Below are positions 54,546 to 63,864 of a stretch of DNA of 64,000 bases, one piece after another. Origin of the DNA: Mucilaginibacter limnophilus (GTDB lineage Bacteria; Bacteroidota; Bacteroidia; Sphingobacteriales; Sphingobacteriaceae); NCBI RefSeq assembly GCF_004005815.1, contig NZ_SACK01000001.1, positions 970,708 through 1,034,707 of the forward strand, written 5' to 3'. Both the position numbers and the translations under genes were made by a program. The notes under the pieces are model-generated. The model was not told the DNA's origin and did no database searches. It worked only from the letters and a program-made list of their open reading frames with translations. Within the stretch, counting starts at the first letter, position 1; the number at the start of each line of letters is the position of its first letter.

Positions 54546-55583
54546 ATGAAATACATTAAATTCAACAAGCACGATTACCTGGTACTGTTCGTTACCGTGC
54601 TGCCATTTATGATCGTGGTCTGCTACCTTTTAGTAGGTGAGCCTTATTTTGAATGGCCGCTATTCGGGAAAGTGACCCTGATCGCCTTAGTACTGGGCGT
54701 ATTGGCCTGGGTATTGCATATCATTGCCGCTAATATCATTATTGAGAAGATCCCGAACCATACGCGCATCCTCTACAGGATCATCATCCAGTTGCCGGTA
54801 TATGTGATCCTCACGCAGGTCAGTATCGGTTTCTTCACCTTCGCAGTATTCAATTTGCTTGGGATATTGCATGAACCTTTGAACTGGGCCAACTACAAGC
54901 CGGTGTTTTTTGCCGGATTGATCCTTAATATAGTAGCCACCTGTTTTCATGAGGGGACGATGTTCTTTGAAAAGTGGAAAGCATCGCTGATCGAGACAGA
55001 AAAGTTAAAGAAAATGAACCTACAAAGCCAATTGGACAGCTTGAAGAACCAGGTGAATCCGCATTTTTTGTTTAACAGCCTGAATTCCCTGTCTTCGCTG
55101 ATCAGCAGCGACCCGGAAAAAGCTACCGAGTTTTTAGACGAAATGAGCAAAGTGTACCGTTACCTGCTGCGCGCCAACGATAGTGAACTGATACCGCTCG
55201 CCAGCGAACTGGAGTTTGCCGCCTCGTTCTTTCACATGCTGAAAACACGTTATGAGAATGGTATTGAGATGCAGGTCGATGTCCCTAAAGAAAACCTGGA
55301 GGACCTGATACCACCGCTGACGTTGCAGATGCTGATCGAGAATGCGGTCAAGCACAATGCCATTTTGAAGCAGAGCCCGCTGCGCATCGACATCAGCGTT
55401 GATCATGATAACCGGCTGGTAGTTTACAATAACATCCAGAAAAAACAATCGCGTATAATATCGAATAAGATCGGGTTACAGAATATTATCAGCAAATACC
55501 AACTGCTTAATCAGCCTGCGGTGCAGATCGAACAGACGGAAGCGAGTTTCCGTGTTGCCTTACCCTTAATTAAAACGTCTTGA
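54546..55583 (+). CDS. LytS/YehU-type sensor histidine kinase
   Basis: Four membrane segments (about residues 12-140) are followed by a His_kinase domain: QLDSLKNQVNPHFLFNSLNSL with the phosphoacceptor His173, and an ATP-binding end with LQMLIENAVKHN. No periplasmic sensor domain is present, so it may sense the membrane. The response-regulator gene starts 1 bp after its stop, making a two-component pair. Confidence 0.92.
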   Translation: MKYIKFNKHDYLVLFVTVLPFMIVVCYLLVGEPYFEWPLFGKVTLIALVLGVLAWVLHIIAANIIIEKIPNHTRILYRIIIQLPVYVILTQVSIGFFTFAVFNLLGILHEPLNWANYKPVFFAGLILNIVATCFHEGTMFFEKWKASLIETEKLKKMNLQSQLDSLKNQVNPHFLFNSLNSLSSLISSDPEKATEFLDEMSKVYRYLLRANDSELIPLASELEFAASFFHMLKTRYENGIEMQVDVPKENLEDLIPPLTLQMLIENAVKHNAILKQSPLRIDISVDHDNRLVVYNNIQKKQSRIISNKIGLQNIISKYQLLNQPAVQIEQTEASFRVALPLIKTS

Positions 55584-55584
55584 T

Positions 55585-56361
55585 ATGAAAGTGCTGATCA
55601 TAGAAGATGAGCAACTGGCGGTAGCCAAGCTAACCCAAACGCTGAACAAAGCTGAGCCTGATGCCGAAGTGATCGGCGTTGCGGAAAGCATCGCCTCATC
55701 GGTCAAATGGCTGCTGGAGCATGAAGCGCCGGATCTGATCCTGATGGATATTGAACTCGCCGACGGACAAAGCTTCGCTATATTTGAACAAGTGGAGGTA
55801 ACTTCTCCCGTGATCTTTACGACTTCGTATGACGAATATGCACTGCGGGCCTTCAAGGTCAACAGTATTGATTACTTGCTCAAACCAATTCAGCAAAATG
55901 AACTGAAGGCAGCGCTGCAGAAACTGCAGGCATTGCGCAGCAATTCGATAAAAACAGATGAGCAAACGCTTAAGATCGAGAAACTGGTCAATCAGCTACA
56001 GCAGCAGGCGGGTCTGAAAGAATACCGGAAACGCTTCCTGGTGAGGCACCTGCAAAAGCTGTTGTCAATTGAGATGGAGCACATCGCTTATTTCTACTCA
56101 GAGGACCGCGTGAGTTTTTTCCGCACGTTTGACGGTCAGCGTTACCTGGTCGACTATACGATGGATGAGATCGAAGAAATGATCGATCCGAAATATTTCT
56201 TTCGTCCGGGCCGTGCGCTGATCGTGGCTATCGGCAGCGTGGAACAAATGGAACCTTATTTTGGTAACCGGCTGGCTTTGCGATTAAAACCGGGTTTTGA
56301 TAAGGAGGCCCTCGTGAGTCGTGAAAAGGTGAGCGACTTTAAGGTATGGATGGGTAAGTAG
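55585..56361 (+). CDS. LytTR-family response regulator
   Basis: An N-terminal receiver domain has the acidic pocket IIEDEQ, the phosphorylated Asp55 in LILMDIELAD and Lys in LLKPI. A linker of Gln-rich coiled coil leads to a C-terminal LytTR DNA-binding domain (KRFLVRHLQKLLSIEMEHIAYFYSEDR). At 258 residues it is a standard LytR/AlgR regulator, paired with the upstream kinase. Targets unknown. Confidence 0.94.
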   Translation: MKVLIIEDEQLAVAKLTQTLNKAEPDAEVIGVAESIASSVKWLLEHEAPDLILMDIELADGQSFAIFEQVEVTSPVIFTTSYDEYALRAFKVNSIDYLLKPIQQNELKAALQKLQALRSNSIKTDEQTLKIEKLVNQLQQQAGLKEYRKRFLVRHLQKLLSIEMEHIAYFYSEDRVSFFRTFDGQRYLVDYTMDEIEEMIDPKYFFRPGRALIVAIGSVEQMEPYFGNRLALRLKPGFDKEALVSREKVSDFKVWMGK

Positions 56362-56438
56362 AGATGATCGTAAGTCCTGCCGGGCCTGATCGCAATAATC
56401 ACTGTTCGGTTGTACTTAATGACGACCCAAAGGTCACG

Positions 56439-56681
56439 TCAGTTTTGTTTGATCGGGTTGAGCTGGGCGAGATAGGGCACGAGGAACTGGTTGCCGGTAA
56501 ATGCCCTGAAGTCGGTGATCTTGTTGGACTGCGGGTCGTAAAATACTTCCACATAACAGCCGGACAGTGAATACAGCTGAATACGGCATCCATCTGCTAT
56601 CCGGTCGGCCAGGAACGTACCGCGCCAGACCGCCTCAGCTTTTTCTTCCTGGTTAAGCGCTTCAAATTCGTATAATGTCAT
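56439..56681 (-). CDS. Small conserved hypothetical protein (80 aa)
   Basis: From MTLYEFEALNQEEKAEAVW (ATG at 56681) it continues with FLADRIADGCRIQLYSLSGCYVEVFYDPQSNKI. The amphipathic, beta-rich pattern with YVEVFYD recurs in small Bacteroidota proteins, to my recollection, without known function. It lies 4 bp after the stop of a 66-codon frame and converges on the LytTR gene. Confidence 0.6.
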   Translation of the reverse strand: MTLYEFEALNQEEKAEAVWRGTFLADRIADGCRIQLYSLSGCYVEVFYDPQSNKITDFRAFTGNQFLVPYLAQLNPIKQN

Positions 56682-56685
56682 TGCT

Positions 56686-56886
56686 TCAAAAATAAGCATT
56701 ATACGGCGTCCTTTTCGGCTGAAATTGTACGCGCATTCTGTTGTCTAAACCCTGATAAGGGAAAGAGTTTCTAATCTTATCCGCTTGGCGATAGGACTCA
56801 CTAAACATTTTTAATTGACGGCTATTGCTATTGTTTATTGAGCCATATTTATTTTTAAGGGCAAATAGTTGCGGTATAGTGGGCAT
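56686..56886 (-). CDS. Possible small protein (66 aa)
   Basis: The frame MPTIPQLFALKNKYGSIN to PYNAYF is basic and could be soluble. Its stop lies 4 bp upstream of the next ATG, as in an operon. There is no family recognition and no promoter seen, so it is a weak candidate. The adjacent 56887-56970 holds nothing I can name. Confidence 0.35.
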   Translation of the reverse strand: MPTIPQLFALKNKYGSINNSNSRQLKMFSESYRQADKIRNSFPYQGLDNRMRVQFQPKRTPYNAYF

Positions 56887-56970
56887 CGAAAGGTTTGCTT
56901 CATAAAGCTACGATATGTGCATGGATCTTCTAATCAGGGTCGTTGGTCGCTGATCAGGAATATTGCCGGT

Positions 56971-57540
56971 TTAGTTAGGTCCCGTAATTTCCGCCAGCGT
57001 CTGACGCAACCGTCTGATGCGTTGCTGCCAGATGCGGTAAAGTAACAACAGCTGAACGGCGAACACCAGGACGATCACTGTAGCGCAGAGAGATTTGTAA
57101 AGTGTAAAGTGGATACCGTAACTGAAGAACACCGCCAGTCCGGCAACAAATAGCAGTCTGGTAAGCAGTGTGCCTATCGCATAGTGGCTCAGCTTGTCAA
57201 TATAAGTTTCCAGCGAAGCGGCGATGTTTTGCCCGCGAATCAAATTCCTGTTCAGCAAATAACCGTAAATACCGTAAGCTAGCGCAGCAGCTATCACAGC
57301 GATCAATAGCGCATTGACCAGGAACGGTTTGTCCGCGCCGTCAAACAGGGAGTAGTAGCAGATCAGGAAAGCGAGAAAACCGCTCACTTCCAGGGAGAGC
57401 TGTATTCGAATGCCATTGAGCACCGGGTGGCGGTTCTCCTTTAGCATATCGCTGATCTCCGCCCCAGTCATAGGGGCGGTGGCGGTTTTGTTCCAGGTTG
57501 CCTTGAGTTCGTCAAATTCCATTTTGCTTGGTAAGTTCAT
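56971..57540 (-). CDS. Membrane protein partnered with an ECF sigma factor
   Basis: A cytoplasmic N-terminal helix (MEFDELKATWNKTATAPMTGAEISDMLKE) precedes two pairs of membrane segments (about residues 52-112 and 125-170) and a basic C-terminal tail. The gene overlaps the end of the sigma gene, starting at 57540 or, in frame, 57522. Such a tightly linked membrane protein is often the sigma factor's regulator, but no standard anti-sigma zinc motif (HxxxCxxC) is present. Function inferred from context. Confidence 0.65.
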   Translation of the reverse strand: MNLPSKMEFDELKATWNKTATAPMTGAEISDMLKENRHPVLNGIRIQLSLEVSGFLAFLICYYSLFDGADKPFLVNALLIAVIAAALAYGIYGYLLNRNLIRGQNIAASLETYIDKLSHYAIGTLLTRLLFVAGLAVFFSYGIHFTLYKSLCATVIVLVFAVQLLLLYRIWQQRIRRLRQTLAEITGPN

Positions 57541-58015
57541 GTTGAATTTTAGTTTTTAACCGGTTGATCTTTACCCCTACATAGTTTTCGCTGATGCCCA
57601 TGATCTCAGCGATCTGCCGGTAACTGAGGTCTTCGAGGTAGAGCGCCGCCAGGGCCTTTTCTGCTTCGTCCAGTCTTTGGAGTATTGCGAAGAGCCGGGC
57701 CTCCCTGTCGGCTTCTTCTTGGCCGCGGTGCTCATCCGGTATGTCCGGAAGCGAATCTGAATAGGTGATGTCGGGCATTTTCTTGCGGAAGGTTGCCATA
57801 GCAGTATTCAATGCCACGCGGTAAAGCCAGGTACTTTCTTTGGCCATTCCCTTAAAATCCGGGTAGGCTTTCCAAAGCTGAAACACAATTTCCTGGAAAA
57901 GGTCTTCCCGGTCTTCGGGCTTGTCACGGTACATCCGACAGATCTTATGGATTAGCGCTTTGGATGATTCAATCAACCCTATAAATTCCTTTTCCCTCGT
58001 TACAGGCATCTTCAT
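57512..58015 (-). CDS. ECF-type RNA polymerase sigma factor
   Basis: A 167-residue sigma-70 family protein with only regions 2 and 4. Region 2 shows EDREDLFQEIVFQLWKAYPDF (-10 recognition and core binding), and region 4 shows LYLEDLSYRQIAEIMGISENYVGVKINRLKTKI (helix-turn-helix for -35). It starts at the base where the M23 peptidase gene ends, so the peptidase, sigma and membrane-protein genes form one operon. Confidence 0.92.
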   Translation of the reverse strand: MKMPVTREKEFIGLIESSKALIHKICRMYRDKPEDREDLFQEIVFQLWKAYPDFKGMAKESTWLYRVALNTAMATFRKKMPDITYSDSLPDIPDEHRGQEEADREARLFAILQRLDEAEKALAALYLEDLSYRQIAEIMGISENYVGVKINRLKTKIQHELTKQNGI

Positions 58016-58983
58016 TAATTACTGACCCGTTCTCCTTTTACCGGTGAATAATTCCTCTTCCGTACGCCGTCAACGGTAATCCTGGCGAAATGACATTCGA
58101 TACCTGTAGCTTCCAATGCGTCTTCCAGGTCTTGCAGGTGAATATGTAAATGGGGCTCTGAAGAATTGCCCGAGTTGCCGCATAGCCCCAGCAGTTGTCC
58201 CGGTTTGACGACGTCTCCCTCTTTTACCCGGATGGAATGTTGCTTGAAATGCGCCATAAATACATATTCGTTGTGATCTGTTCTGATAATGATCGTGTTT
58301 CCGGGTATATACAGCGTGTTCACGGTGCCCGGAACATTGTCCCTGACGCCATCGACGGCGGACACGACTACACCATGGCACGGTGAAAGGATCTCCCGGC
58401 CGAAGGCATAATAATCGGGGTTGCTTTTCCCGTCCGTTCGGAACGACTGATGATGCTCGTCGGTGATCACGATGTCAAAAGCATTCTTTTGGAATCTGAC
58501 ACCGACGTGCTGGTTCTGTTCCTTGGTATTTCCTCCCCAAAATATTGTCCAGGTCCCCTCGAAGGGTAGCTGCATGGCTGTGCGGTTTACGTTTTTGACA
58601 TCATTGGCCTGGTAAGGCTGGGCATACAGCCCGGTGATCTCCTGCTGCGCATTGGCCGACAACTGAAGCAGCACTACACCATTTTGAAACACGGTCTTGT
58701 AGCTGGAAAACTCGGATCGGCTCCCTGTATATTCGTAATCCTGCATGGTCCCGTACCTGGCTTTTAACTGCGCTAAAAACGCGGTCGTTTTATCCAGCGG
58801 CAGTTTAACTTTCGCCTCGGCCGAAAATAGCGCAAAAACGCTATCCGGCTGGCCGGCGTTGTAATAGGTCATGAATTTCAGGAAGGCCGCTTTGTTCTGC
58901 CCACTTTCTGTCTGCGCCCGTACAAAGGTAAACGAAAGACATAAAGGCACCATGAAAATGGCTTTTCTGATGAATAGTTTCAT
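58015..58983 (-). CDS. Exported M23-family metallopeptidase
   Basis: A signal peptide (about residues 1-23, ending VRAQ) leads to an N-terminal DUF3887-like region (FLKFMTYYNAGQPDSVFALFSAEAK). A C-terminal LytM/M23 domain has HGVVVSAVDG(V)RDN, MAHFK and PHLHIHLQD, whose His/Asp residues bind zinc and cut peptidoglycan cross-links. The first zinc ligand appears as SPCHGVVV. It overlaps its upstream lipoprotein gene by 1 bp. Confidence 0.9.
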   Translation of the reverse strand: MKLFIRKAIFMVPLCLSFTFVRAQTESGQNKAAFLKFMTYYNAGQPDSVFALFSAEAKVKLPLDKTTAFLAQLKARYGTMQDYEYTGSRSEFSSYKTVFQNGVVLLQLSANAQQEITGLYAQPYQANDVKNVNRTAMQLPFEGTWTIFWGGNTKEQNQHVGVRFQKNAFDIVITDEHHQSFRTDGKSNPDYYAFGREILSPCHGVVVSAVDGVRDNVPGTVNTLYIPGNTIIIRTDHNEYVFMAHFKQHSIRVKEGDVVKPGQLLGLCGNSGNSSEPHLHIHLQDLEDALEATGIECHFARITVDGVRKRNYSPVKGERVSN

Positions 58984-59171
58984 TATTTTGCCGCGTTAAG
59001 CTGCCTGCTGATCCGGGTAATGCTGTCCTGCAAAGCTCTGGTCTGCAATTTGAGACTGTCAAGCTGTCGTTGTATAACGGCGTCTCTAGAGCGCGAACGG
59101 CCGTCGGGCGATGACTGCTCCCCGCAGGAAAACAAGCAGAGCAGCAAAAAGGCATAGATGATTTTGGTCAT
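58983..59171 (-). CDS. Small lipoprotein (62 aa)
   Basis: The signal peptide MTKIIYAFLLLCLFSC ends in lipobox LFSC (Cys16); the mature part is a short, charged coiled coil (AVIQRQLDSLKLQTRALQDSI). Its TAA shares one base with the ATG of the M23 gene, so they are co-translated. It may tether or align the peptidase. It is the first gene of the four-gene operon, with no clear promoter seen in 59172-59285. Confidence 0.75.
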   Translation of the reverse strand: MTKIIYAFLLLCLFSCGEQSSPDGRSRSRDAVIQRQLDSLKLQTRALQDSITRISRQLNAAK

Positions 59172-59285
59172 GATGTTGTTGTTTTACACCATAAGTTGCA
59201 GGAACGTTCAGATTCTTACAGATTTTAAAATATTTTTAGCTTAGCCTCATCACTTACAGTATAGCCATTGAGATAACAAACGGCT

Positions 59286-60212
59286 TCAGTTGAACGAATG
59301 CCTGAATTCCAGCGGCGACAGATTCGTTTTCGTCTTGAATAATTTGCTGAAGGACTGCAGGTGCTCAAAGCCAAGCTCATAGGCGATCTCGCTCACAGTG
59401 AGGTTGGTGGTTGAAAGCTTTTCCTTCGCCAGTTCGATCAGCTTATGATGAAGGTGCTGCTGCATATTTTGGCCCGTCAATGTTTTGAGAAGACTGCTGA
59501 GATAGCCGGCAGAAATATTTAGTGCTTGTGCAATCTGGGTTACGCCGGGCAGGCCTTGTTGGGCCAGTTTACCGCTGTTAAAGTAACTGTCCAGATAATC
59601 TTCAAGGCGGGTCAGCAATTCATGGCTGGACTTTTTACGAGTGATGAACTGCCGCTGGTAAAACCGTTCGGAATAGGTCAGCAGTAACTCCAGTTGCGCA
59701 ATGATAACGTTTTGGCTGAAACGGTCAATAGGCGTGTGGTATTCCTGCTCGATCTGGCCTACGATAGCGGTAAGCATAGCTTCTTCCTTTTCGGAAAGGT
59801 GCAGCGCCTCGTTCACTGCATAGCCAAAAAAATCGTACTGCTTGATGTTTTTGGCGAGCGGCGTGCTCCACAGCAAGTCAGGGTGTACCAGGATCATCCA
59901 GCCTTCCGGTTTTTTAAAGTCGGCCGCATGTTCCGTGCTTTCGATGCCAAACAGTTGCCCGGGCGACATAAAGAACAATACCCCTTCATCAAAATCACTT
60001 GTTTGCTGGCCGTAGCGGTATTTGATAGGCGGCATTTTTTTCATCGAGATCCAGTAAAAATCGCCGACCAGACTGTAGGGGGCTTCGGCGATAGGCAGGC
60101 GAATGTCATCCATACGCACCACGCTGATCAGCGGGTGCGCCGGTTTGGGCAGCCCGGCGGCGCGGTGATAATCGCCGATGCTATTGAAACGAAAAAGCGG
60201 AGAACTGCCCAT
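59286..60212 (-). CDS. AraC-family transcriptional regulator
   Basis: A 308-residue protein with an N-terminal cupin-type sensor (RMDDIRLPIAEAPYSLVGDFYWISM) and a C-terminal AraC DNA-binding domain (QALNISAGYLSSLLKTLTGQNMQ and VSEIAYELGFEHLQSFSKLFKTKTNLSPLEFR). It lies 18 bp after the SDR gene stop in the same direction, so the two are likely one transcript and regulation of the oxidoreductase is plausible. Confidence 0.92.
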   Translation of the reverse strand: MGSSPLFRFNSIGDYHRAAGLPKPAHPLISVVRMDDIRLPIAEAPYSLVGDFYWISMKKMPPIKYRYGQQTSDFDEGVLFFMSPGQLFGIESTEHAADFKKPEGWMILVHPDLLWSTPLAKNIKQYDFFGYAVNEALHLSEKEEAMLTAIVGQIEQEYHTPIDRFSQNVIIAQLELLLTYSERFYQRQFITRKKSSHELLTRLEDYLDSYFNSGKLAQQGLPGVTQIAQALNISAGYLSSLLKTLTGQNMQQHLHHKLIELAKEKLSTTNLTVSEIAYELGFEHLQSFSKLFKTKTNLSPLEFRHSFN

Positions 60213-60230
60213 GATCCAAGATAGTTATTT

Positions 60231-61121
60231 TTATCCGGTATACACACCGTTTTCGATATCAGCTAACAGAAAGGGATGGGCTGGATGCCAGTCCAGCTGT
60301 TCCTGCGTCCATTTGCTCGAAGTCGGGCAGTCGATCGCTGCCATATGGGCAAACCAGCCAAAATGTTCCGCTGCTTCTTCGGAGGTAATGGATTTTACCG
60401 GCAGGTTCAATTGGACACCGATGGCTTCCGCAATACTTTTAACCGTAACACCTTCCTCGGTATTAGCATGGAATCTGGCGCCCGGTGCCGCCTGCTCCAA
60501 AGCCAAGCGATACAATAAGGCAGCGTCTAAACGGTGACCGGCATTCCAGCGGTTCCCGCCATCCCCGATGTAAGCCGAAAAACCTTTCTCGCGTGCGGTA
60601 TTGACCAGGATAGGGATGAATCCATGCTGATCCCCTTCACCATGTACAGATGGTGGCAAACGCAAAATAGCGGCACGCACGCCCGCAGTTACAGCTGCCT
60701 CTGCAGCTCTTTCAGAAGCACGGGGCCAGGCCGGATTAAACGGTGAAGGCATCGCTTCGGTGGCTACGCCTCCGGGATTAACCAAGGCGGTGCCTGAAGT
60801 GACGATTAATGGACGATCAGACCCGGTCAAAACATCAGCCATTGTTTGAATAGCCCACTCATCAACTAAGCAAACTTCCGCAAAGCGGGTAAAATCGTGG
60901 ATAAAACCGCAATGGATCACGCCGTCGCTTTCGGCTGCGCCTGTCCTCAGGCTATCCAGGTCTTCCAGGTCACCATGATGCACTTCGGCTCCCGCCGCTT
61001 TTAACTTTGCTGCGGATGCCTCCGAACGTGCCAGGCCCAGCACCTGGTGCCCAGCCCTTAATAATTCCTGCACAACGGCAGTACCTACGAAGCCCGAGGC
61101 TCCGGTAACAAATACTTTCAT
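60231..61121 (-). CDS. Atypical SDR/NAD-dependent epimerase-like oxidoreductase
   Basis: A 296-residue extended/atypical SDR with TGASGFVGTAVV at the N-terminus, HHGDLEDLDSL and VIHCGFIHDFTRF. It lacks the classical YxxxK at the usual place, so it is likely a NAD(P)H-binding redox enzyme of the AraC-linked flavin-like or aldose-reductase-replacing type rather than a sugar epimerase. It is divergent from the next AraC regulator (61269), sharing a 147-bp spacer. Confidence 0.87.
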   Translation of the reverse strand: MKVFVTGASGFVGTAVVQELLRAGHQVLGLARSEASAAKLKAAGAEVHHGDLEDLDSLRTGAAESDGVIHCGFIHDFTRFAEVCLVDEWAIQTMADVLTGSDRPLIVTSGTALVNPGGVATEAMPSPFNPAWPRASERAAEAAVTAGVRAAILRLPPSVHGEGDQHGFIPILVNTAREKGFSAYIGDGGNRWNAGHRLDAALLYRLALEQAAPGARFHANTEEGVTVKSIAEAIGVQLNLPVKSITSEEAAEHFGWFAHMAAIDCPTSSKWTQEQLDWHPAHPFLLADIENGVYTG

Positions 61122-61268
61122 GTTGGTTGCTTTTTATGGATACAAAGGACCGTGGTGATACATGAAAATATTTAGCCAAATCCATCTTTGGTTTAGCCAA
61201 AACCGTGATGTAATAAATCTTCCCGTTGCCACTCCACATAACAGGTTTGATTTTTTTAACTTTGCCAA

Positions 61269-62120
61269 ATGACAGATGAAATTCCCGGCGTAAATATGGA
61301 AGACCTGCGGCTGAAAGGCTTCCGGGTGCATGCCCTGCAGGCTTCTCAGGAACTCCCGCTGCGCCGGGGTCGCCGGGACTTTTATAAAATGGGCCTGGTC
61401 AATGGTGACATGACCGTGCAATATGGCGGGGAACTGCTGGAGCTTAAGGGCACGGTGCTCTTCTTTGTGAACCCGAAAGTGCCGCATTCGGTGGTAAGCC
61501 GCGTGAACCGGACCAGCGGTTATGCCTGCCTGTTCACCGAAACATTTATGAACAGCCGCGAACTACACGAGTCGCCGCTGTTCCGCGCGGGTGACAGCCC
61601 GGTGATCCCGCTGGATAGCGTGCAAGCGGCTTTAATGGACACTATTTTCCGACAAATGCTTGCGGTTTACCAGGAAGATTACCCTTATAAAAGCGACCTG
61701 ATCCGAAATTGTATCTCACTGGTCCTTCATGAAGCCTTGCGTATCCAGCCGCCGAAACAGGCCGCGGCATTTCAAAACGGTGCAGGCCGGGTGACGCATT
61801 TGTTCCTGGACCTGCTGGAAAGACAGTTCCCGATCGAGCGGCCGAATGAGCCGCTACGACTGCGCAACCCCCAGGAATTTGCAGAAAGGCTGTCCCTGCA
61901 CGTCAATTATCTGAACAGGGCGGTAAAACAAGTCACCGGAAAACCTACCTCGGGCCACATTGCCGCGCGTATCGCTGCGGAAGCCAAAGCGCTTTTGCAG
62001 TATACCGACTGGAACGTGGCCGACATCGCCTATGCGCTGGGCTTCGAATACCCGTCCTATTTCAATAATTATTTCAAGCGCCTGACTGGCATCACGCCCA
62101 ATACCTTCCGCAAGGTTTGA
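61269..62120 (+). CDS. AraC-family transcriptional regulator
   Basis: A 283-residue protein with an N-terminal cupin-like sensor (KMGLVNGDMTVQYGGELLELKGTVLFFVNPKVPH) and C-terminal AraC helices (LHVNYLNRAVKQVTGKPTSGHI and VADIAYALGFEYPSYFNNYFKRLTGITPNTFRK). Divergent arrangement with the atypical SDR gene suggests it controls that gene, a common regulator-target layout. The effector is unknown. Confidence 0.92.
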   Translation: MTDEIPGVNMEDLRLKGFRVHALQASQELPLRRGRRDFYKMGLVNGDMTVQYGGELLELKGTVLFFVNPKVPHSVVSRVNRTSGYACLFTETFMNSRELHESPLFRAGDSPVIPLDSVQAALMDTIFRQMLAVYQEDYPYKSDLIRNCISLVLHEALRIQPPKQAAAFQNGAGRVTHLFLDLLERQFPIERPNEPLRLRNPQEFAERLSLHVNYLNRAVKQVTGKPTSGHIAARIAAEAKALLQYTDWNVADIAYALGFEYPSYFNNYFKRLTGITPNTFRKV

Positions 62121-62183
62121 AATTCATAGTTTTTGGTTTGATTATTGATTATGTGCAGGCCCTGTTACCTGCAATTTTGTACT

Positions 62184-63020
62184 ATGAAAATATTAGTAAC
62201 AGGAGCAACAGGAAAAGTCGGCAGCCGGTTGGTGCCGCGCCTCTTAGCCAAAGGCTATGAGGTCTCCATTTTAGTACGCGATGCGGCGAAGGCGCTTCCG
62301 GGCACCCGGGTTGTTGTCGGCGATCTTTTTGAACCGGAAACGTTGCCCTCGGCGGTAGCGGGTATGGATGCCGTGATCCACCTCGCGGCTTTATTCCGGA
62401 CCTTCACCGATAACGAGGGTATTATCAGAACAAATCATTCCGGTACTATTGCTTTAGCTCAGGCTGCGCTGGCTGCCGGCGTGAAGCGGTTCCTCTTTAC
62501 CAGCACCAGTAATGTTTACCACGCGGGCTACGGCCATCAGGCGAAAGAAACCGATCATGTCGACATTAAAGATCCGCGTGCCTATGCAGCCAGCAAGATC
62601 GCCGCCGAACAGGAACTGCTACGACTGCACCCGGACGTCAGGATATTACGCTTAGGCTTTGTCTACGGCGATCGGGATCCCCATATCGAAGAGATCATGC
62701 CAGGCCTCAAACAATGGAAACGCCATCCGGGGTATCGCATGCATATGGTTCACCATCTGGATGTCGCCCAGGGGTTACTGATCCTGCTACTGCAGGAGGG
62801 ACTGAATGGCGAGATCTTCAATATCGCCGATGACGCACCGATCAGCTTATACGAATTGGCTGATTCCGTCGGAAAAGCAGCGGAGACCTTCGAGGCTGAA
62901 CCCGGCCTATTGAACGATCCGTTCGAAGGCGTGTTGGACAGTTCCAAGTTGCGCCGCCTGACCGGCTTCCGGCCGCTGGTGCCCAGCTATTACGTGGCGC
63001 GGGATATGGATCTGCTGTAA
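62184..63020 (+). CDS. NAD-dependent epimerase/dehydratase family protein
   Basis: From the ATG at 62184 ([13 protein letters not shown]; 278 residues) it shows the Rossmann TGATGKVG motif and the catalytic [10 protein letters not shown] (Tyr/Lys). A Thr/Ser before it (FTSTSNVYH) completes the extended-SDR triad. The C-terminal domain recognises a sugar or related substrate. The upstream ATG at 62145 would add 13 residues without support. Substrate unknown. Confidence 0.88.
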   Translation: MKILVTGATGKVGSRLVPRLLAKGYEVSILVRDAAKALPGTRVVVGDLFEPETLPSAVAGMDAVIHLAALFRTFTDNEGIIRTNHSGTIALAQAALAAGVKRFLFTSTSNVYHAGYGHQAKETDHVDIKDPRAYAASKIAAEQELLRLHPDVRILRLGFVYGDRDPHIEEIMPGLKQWKRHPGYRMHMVHHLDVAQGLLILLLQEGLNGEIFNIADDAPISLYELADSVGKAAETFEAEPGLLNDPFEGVLDSSKLRRLTGFRPLVPSYYVARDMDLL

Positions 63021-63105
63021 AGAGCGGAGGACCAACGGCTGTGTACAGTCAGATGGTTAAAACAATTTTAGGCCTACGGGCGTAATGATATAAACCAATG
63101 GACGG

Positions 63106-63648
63106 ATGGCGGCACAAGAAATCCTGATCCGGGATGATGGGATATTTCCAGGCAATTTCTTACCCGTGCTGCTGTATAAAGGAGCGCTGGATGTACCTTT
63201 ATTGTTCCCCGCTACGCACGTGACCCAGCTGTTCAAAAAGAATGGCTGGTCGAACAGCTGGGATGCGGGCATCTTTACTTATCACCATTACCACAGCATT
63301 ACGCATGAAGTGCTTGGCATCTATTCCGGCCAGACGACTGTCCAGTTAGGCGGCTACAGCGGCCCCAAACTCTTGCTCGAAAAAGGCGACGTCTTGGTCA
63401 TACCCGCGGGCGTCGCACATAAGAACCTGAATGAAGAGGACGCTGTCGGTGTGGTCGGCGCTTATCCGGATGGTAGAGATTATGATATGAACTACGGCAA
63501 GCCGGGCGAACGGCCTAAAGCCGATGAGCGTATCGCGGCAGTACCAATACCCGATAGCGACCGGCTGAGCGGTAAAGGCGGCGAACTCTCCAAGAGGTGG
63601 GCCAAATATTTAAAAGCTGGTCGCGATCAAGCAGATGTTGCAGGGTAG
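63106..63648 (+). CDS. Cupin-domain protein
   Basis: A single beta-barrel of 180 residues. The metal-site-like pattern is YHHYHSITHEVLGIYSGQTTVQLGG followed by EKGDVLVIPAGVAHKNLNE. The His/Glu set (HxHxxxxHE...H) fits a metal-binding cupin. Its C-terminal tail is helical and charged. It is the last gene of the plus-strand run with the epimerase and may act on small organic acids or sugars; no direct evidence. Confidence 0.85.
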   Translation: MAAQEILIRDDGIFPGNFLPVLLYKGALDVPLLFPATHVTQLFKKNGWSNSWDAGIFTYHHYHSITHEVLGIYSGQTTVQLGGYSGPKLLLEKGDVLVIPAGVAHKNLNEEDAVGVVGAYPDGRDYDMNYGKPGERPKADERIAAVPIPDSDRLSGKGGELSKRWAKYLKAGRDQADVAG

Positions 63649-63821
63649 CATTGTGGCATTGGTTCCGACTTGTCGAATGGGACAATCTTCTTGCGCATCA
63701 TGCTCTTGTTCCTGAAGTGTCTCGAAATATCCTCAGTTAATTCGGTATAGTTATTCTTGTCTTCCTTACTTTCATAACAATAGATCTTGATCGACTTGCA
63801 GTTTTCATGTTCAAAGATCAA
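63627..63821 (-). pseudogene. Unidentified protein fragment
   Basis: The frame MIFEHENCKSIKIYCYESKEDKNNY to CYPATSA has natural composition but overlaps the cupin stop and is short. AT-richer codon use than its neighbours suggests a decayed tail of a gene cut by rearrangement. Family not recognised. Confidence 0.3.
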
Positions 63822-63864
63822 ACCGATACTGAAACTAACCGAAAGCGACTACAATAACAACGGC

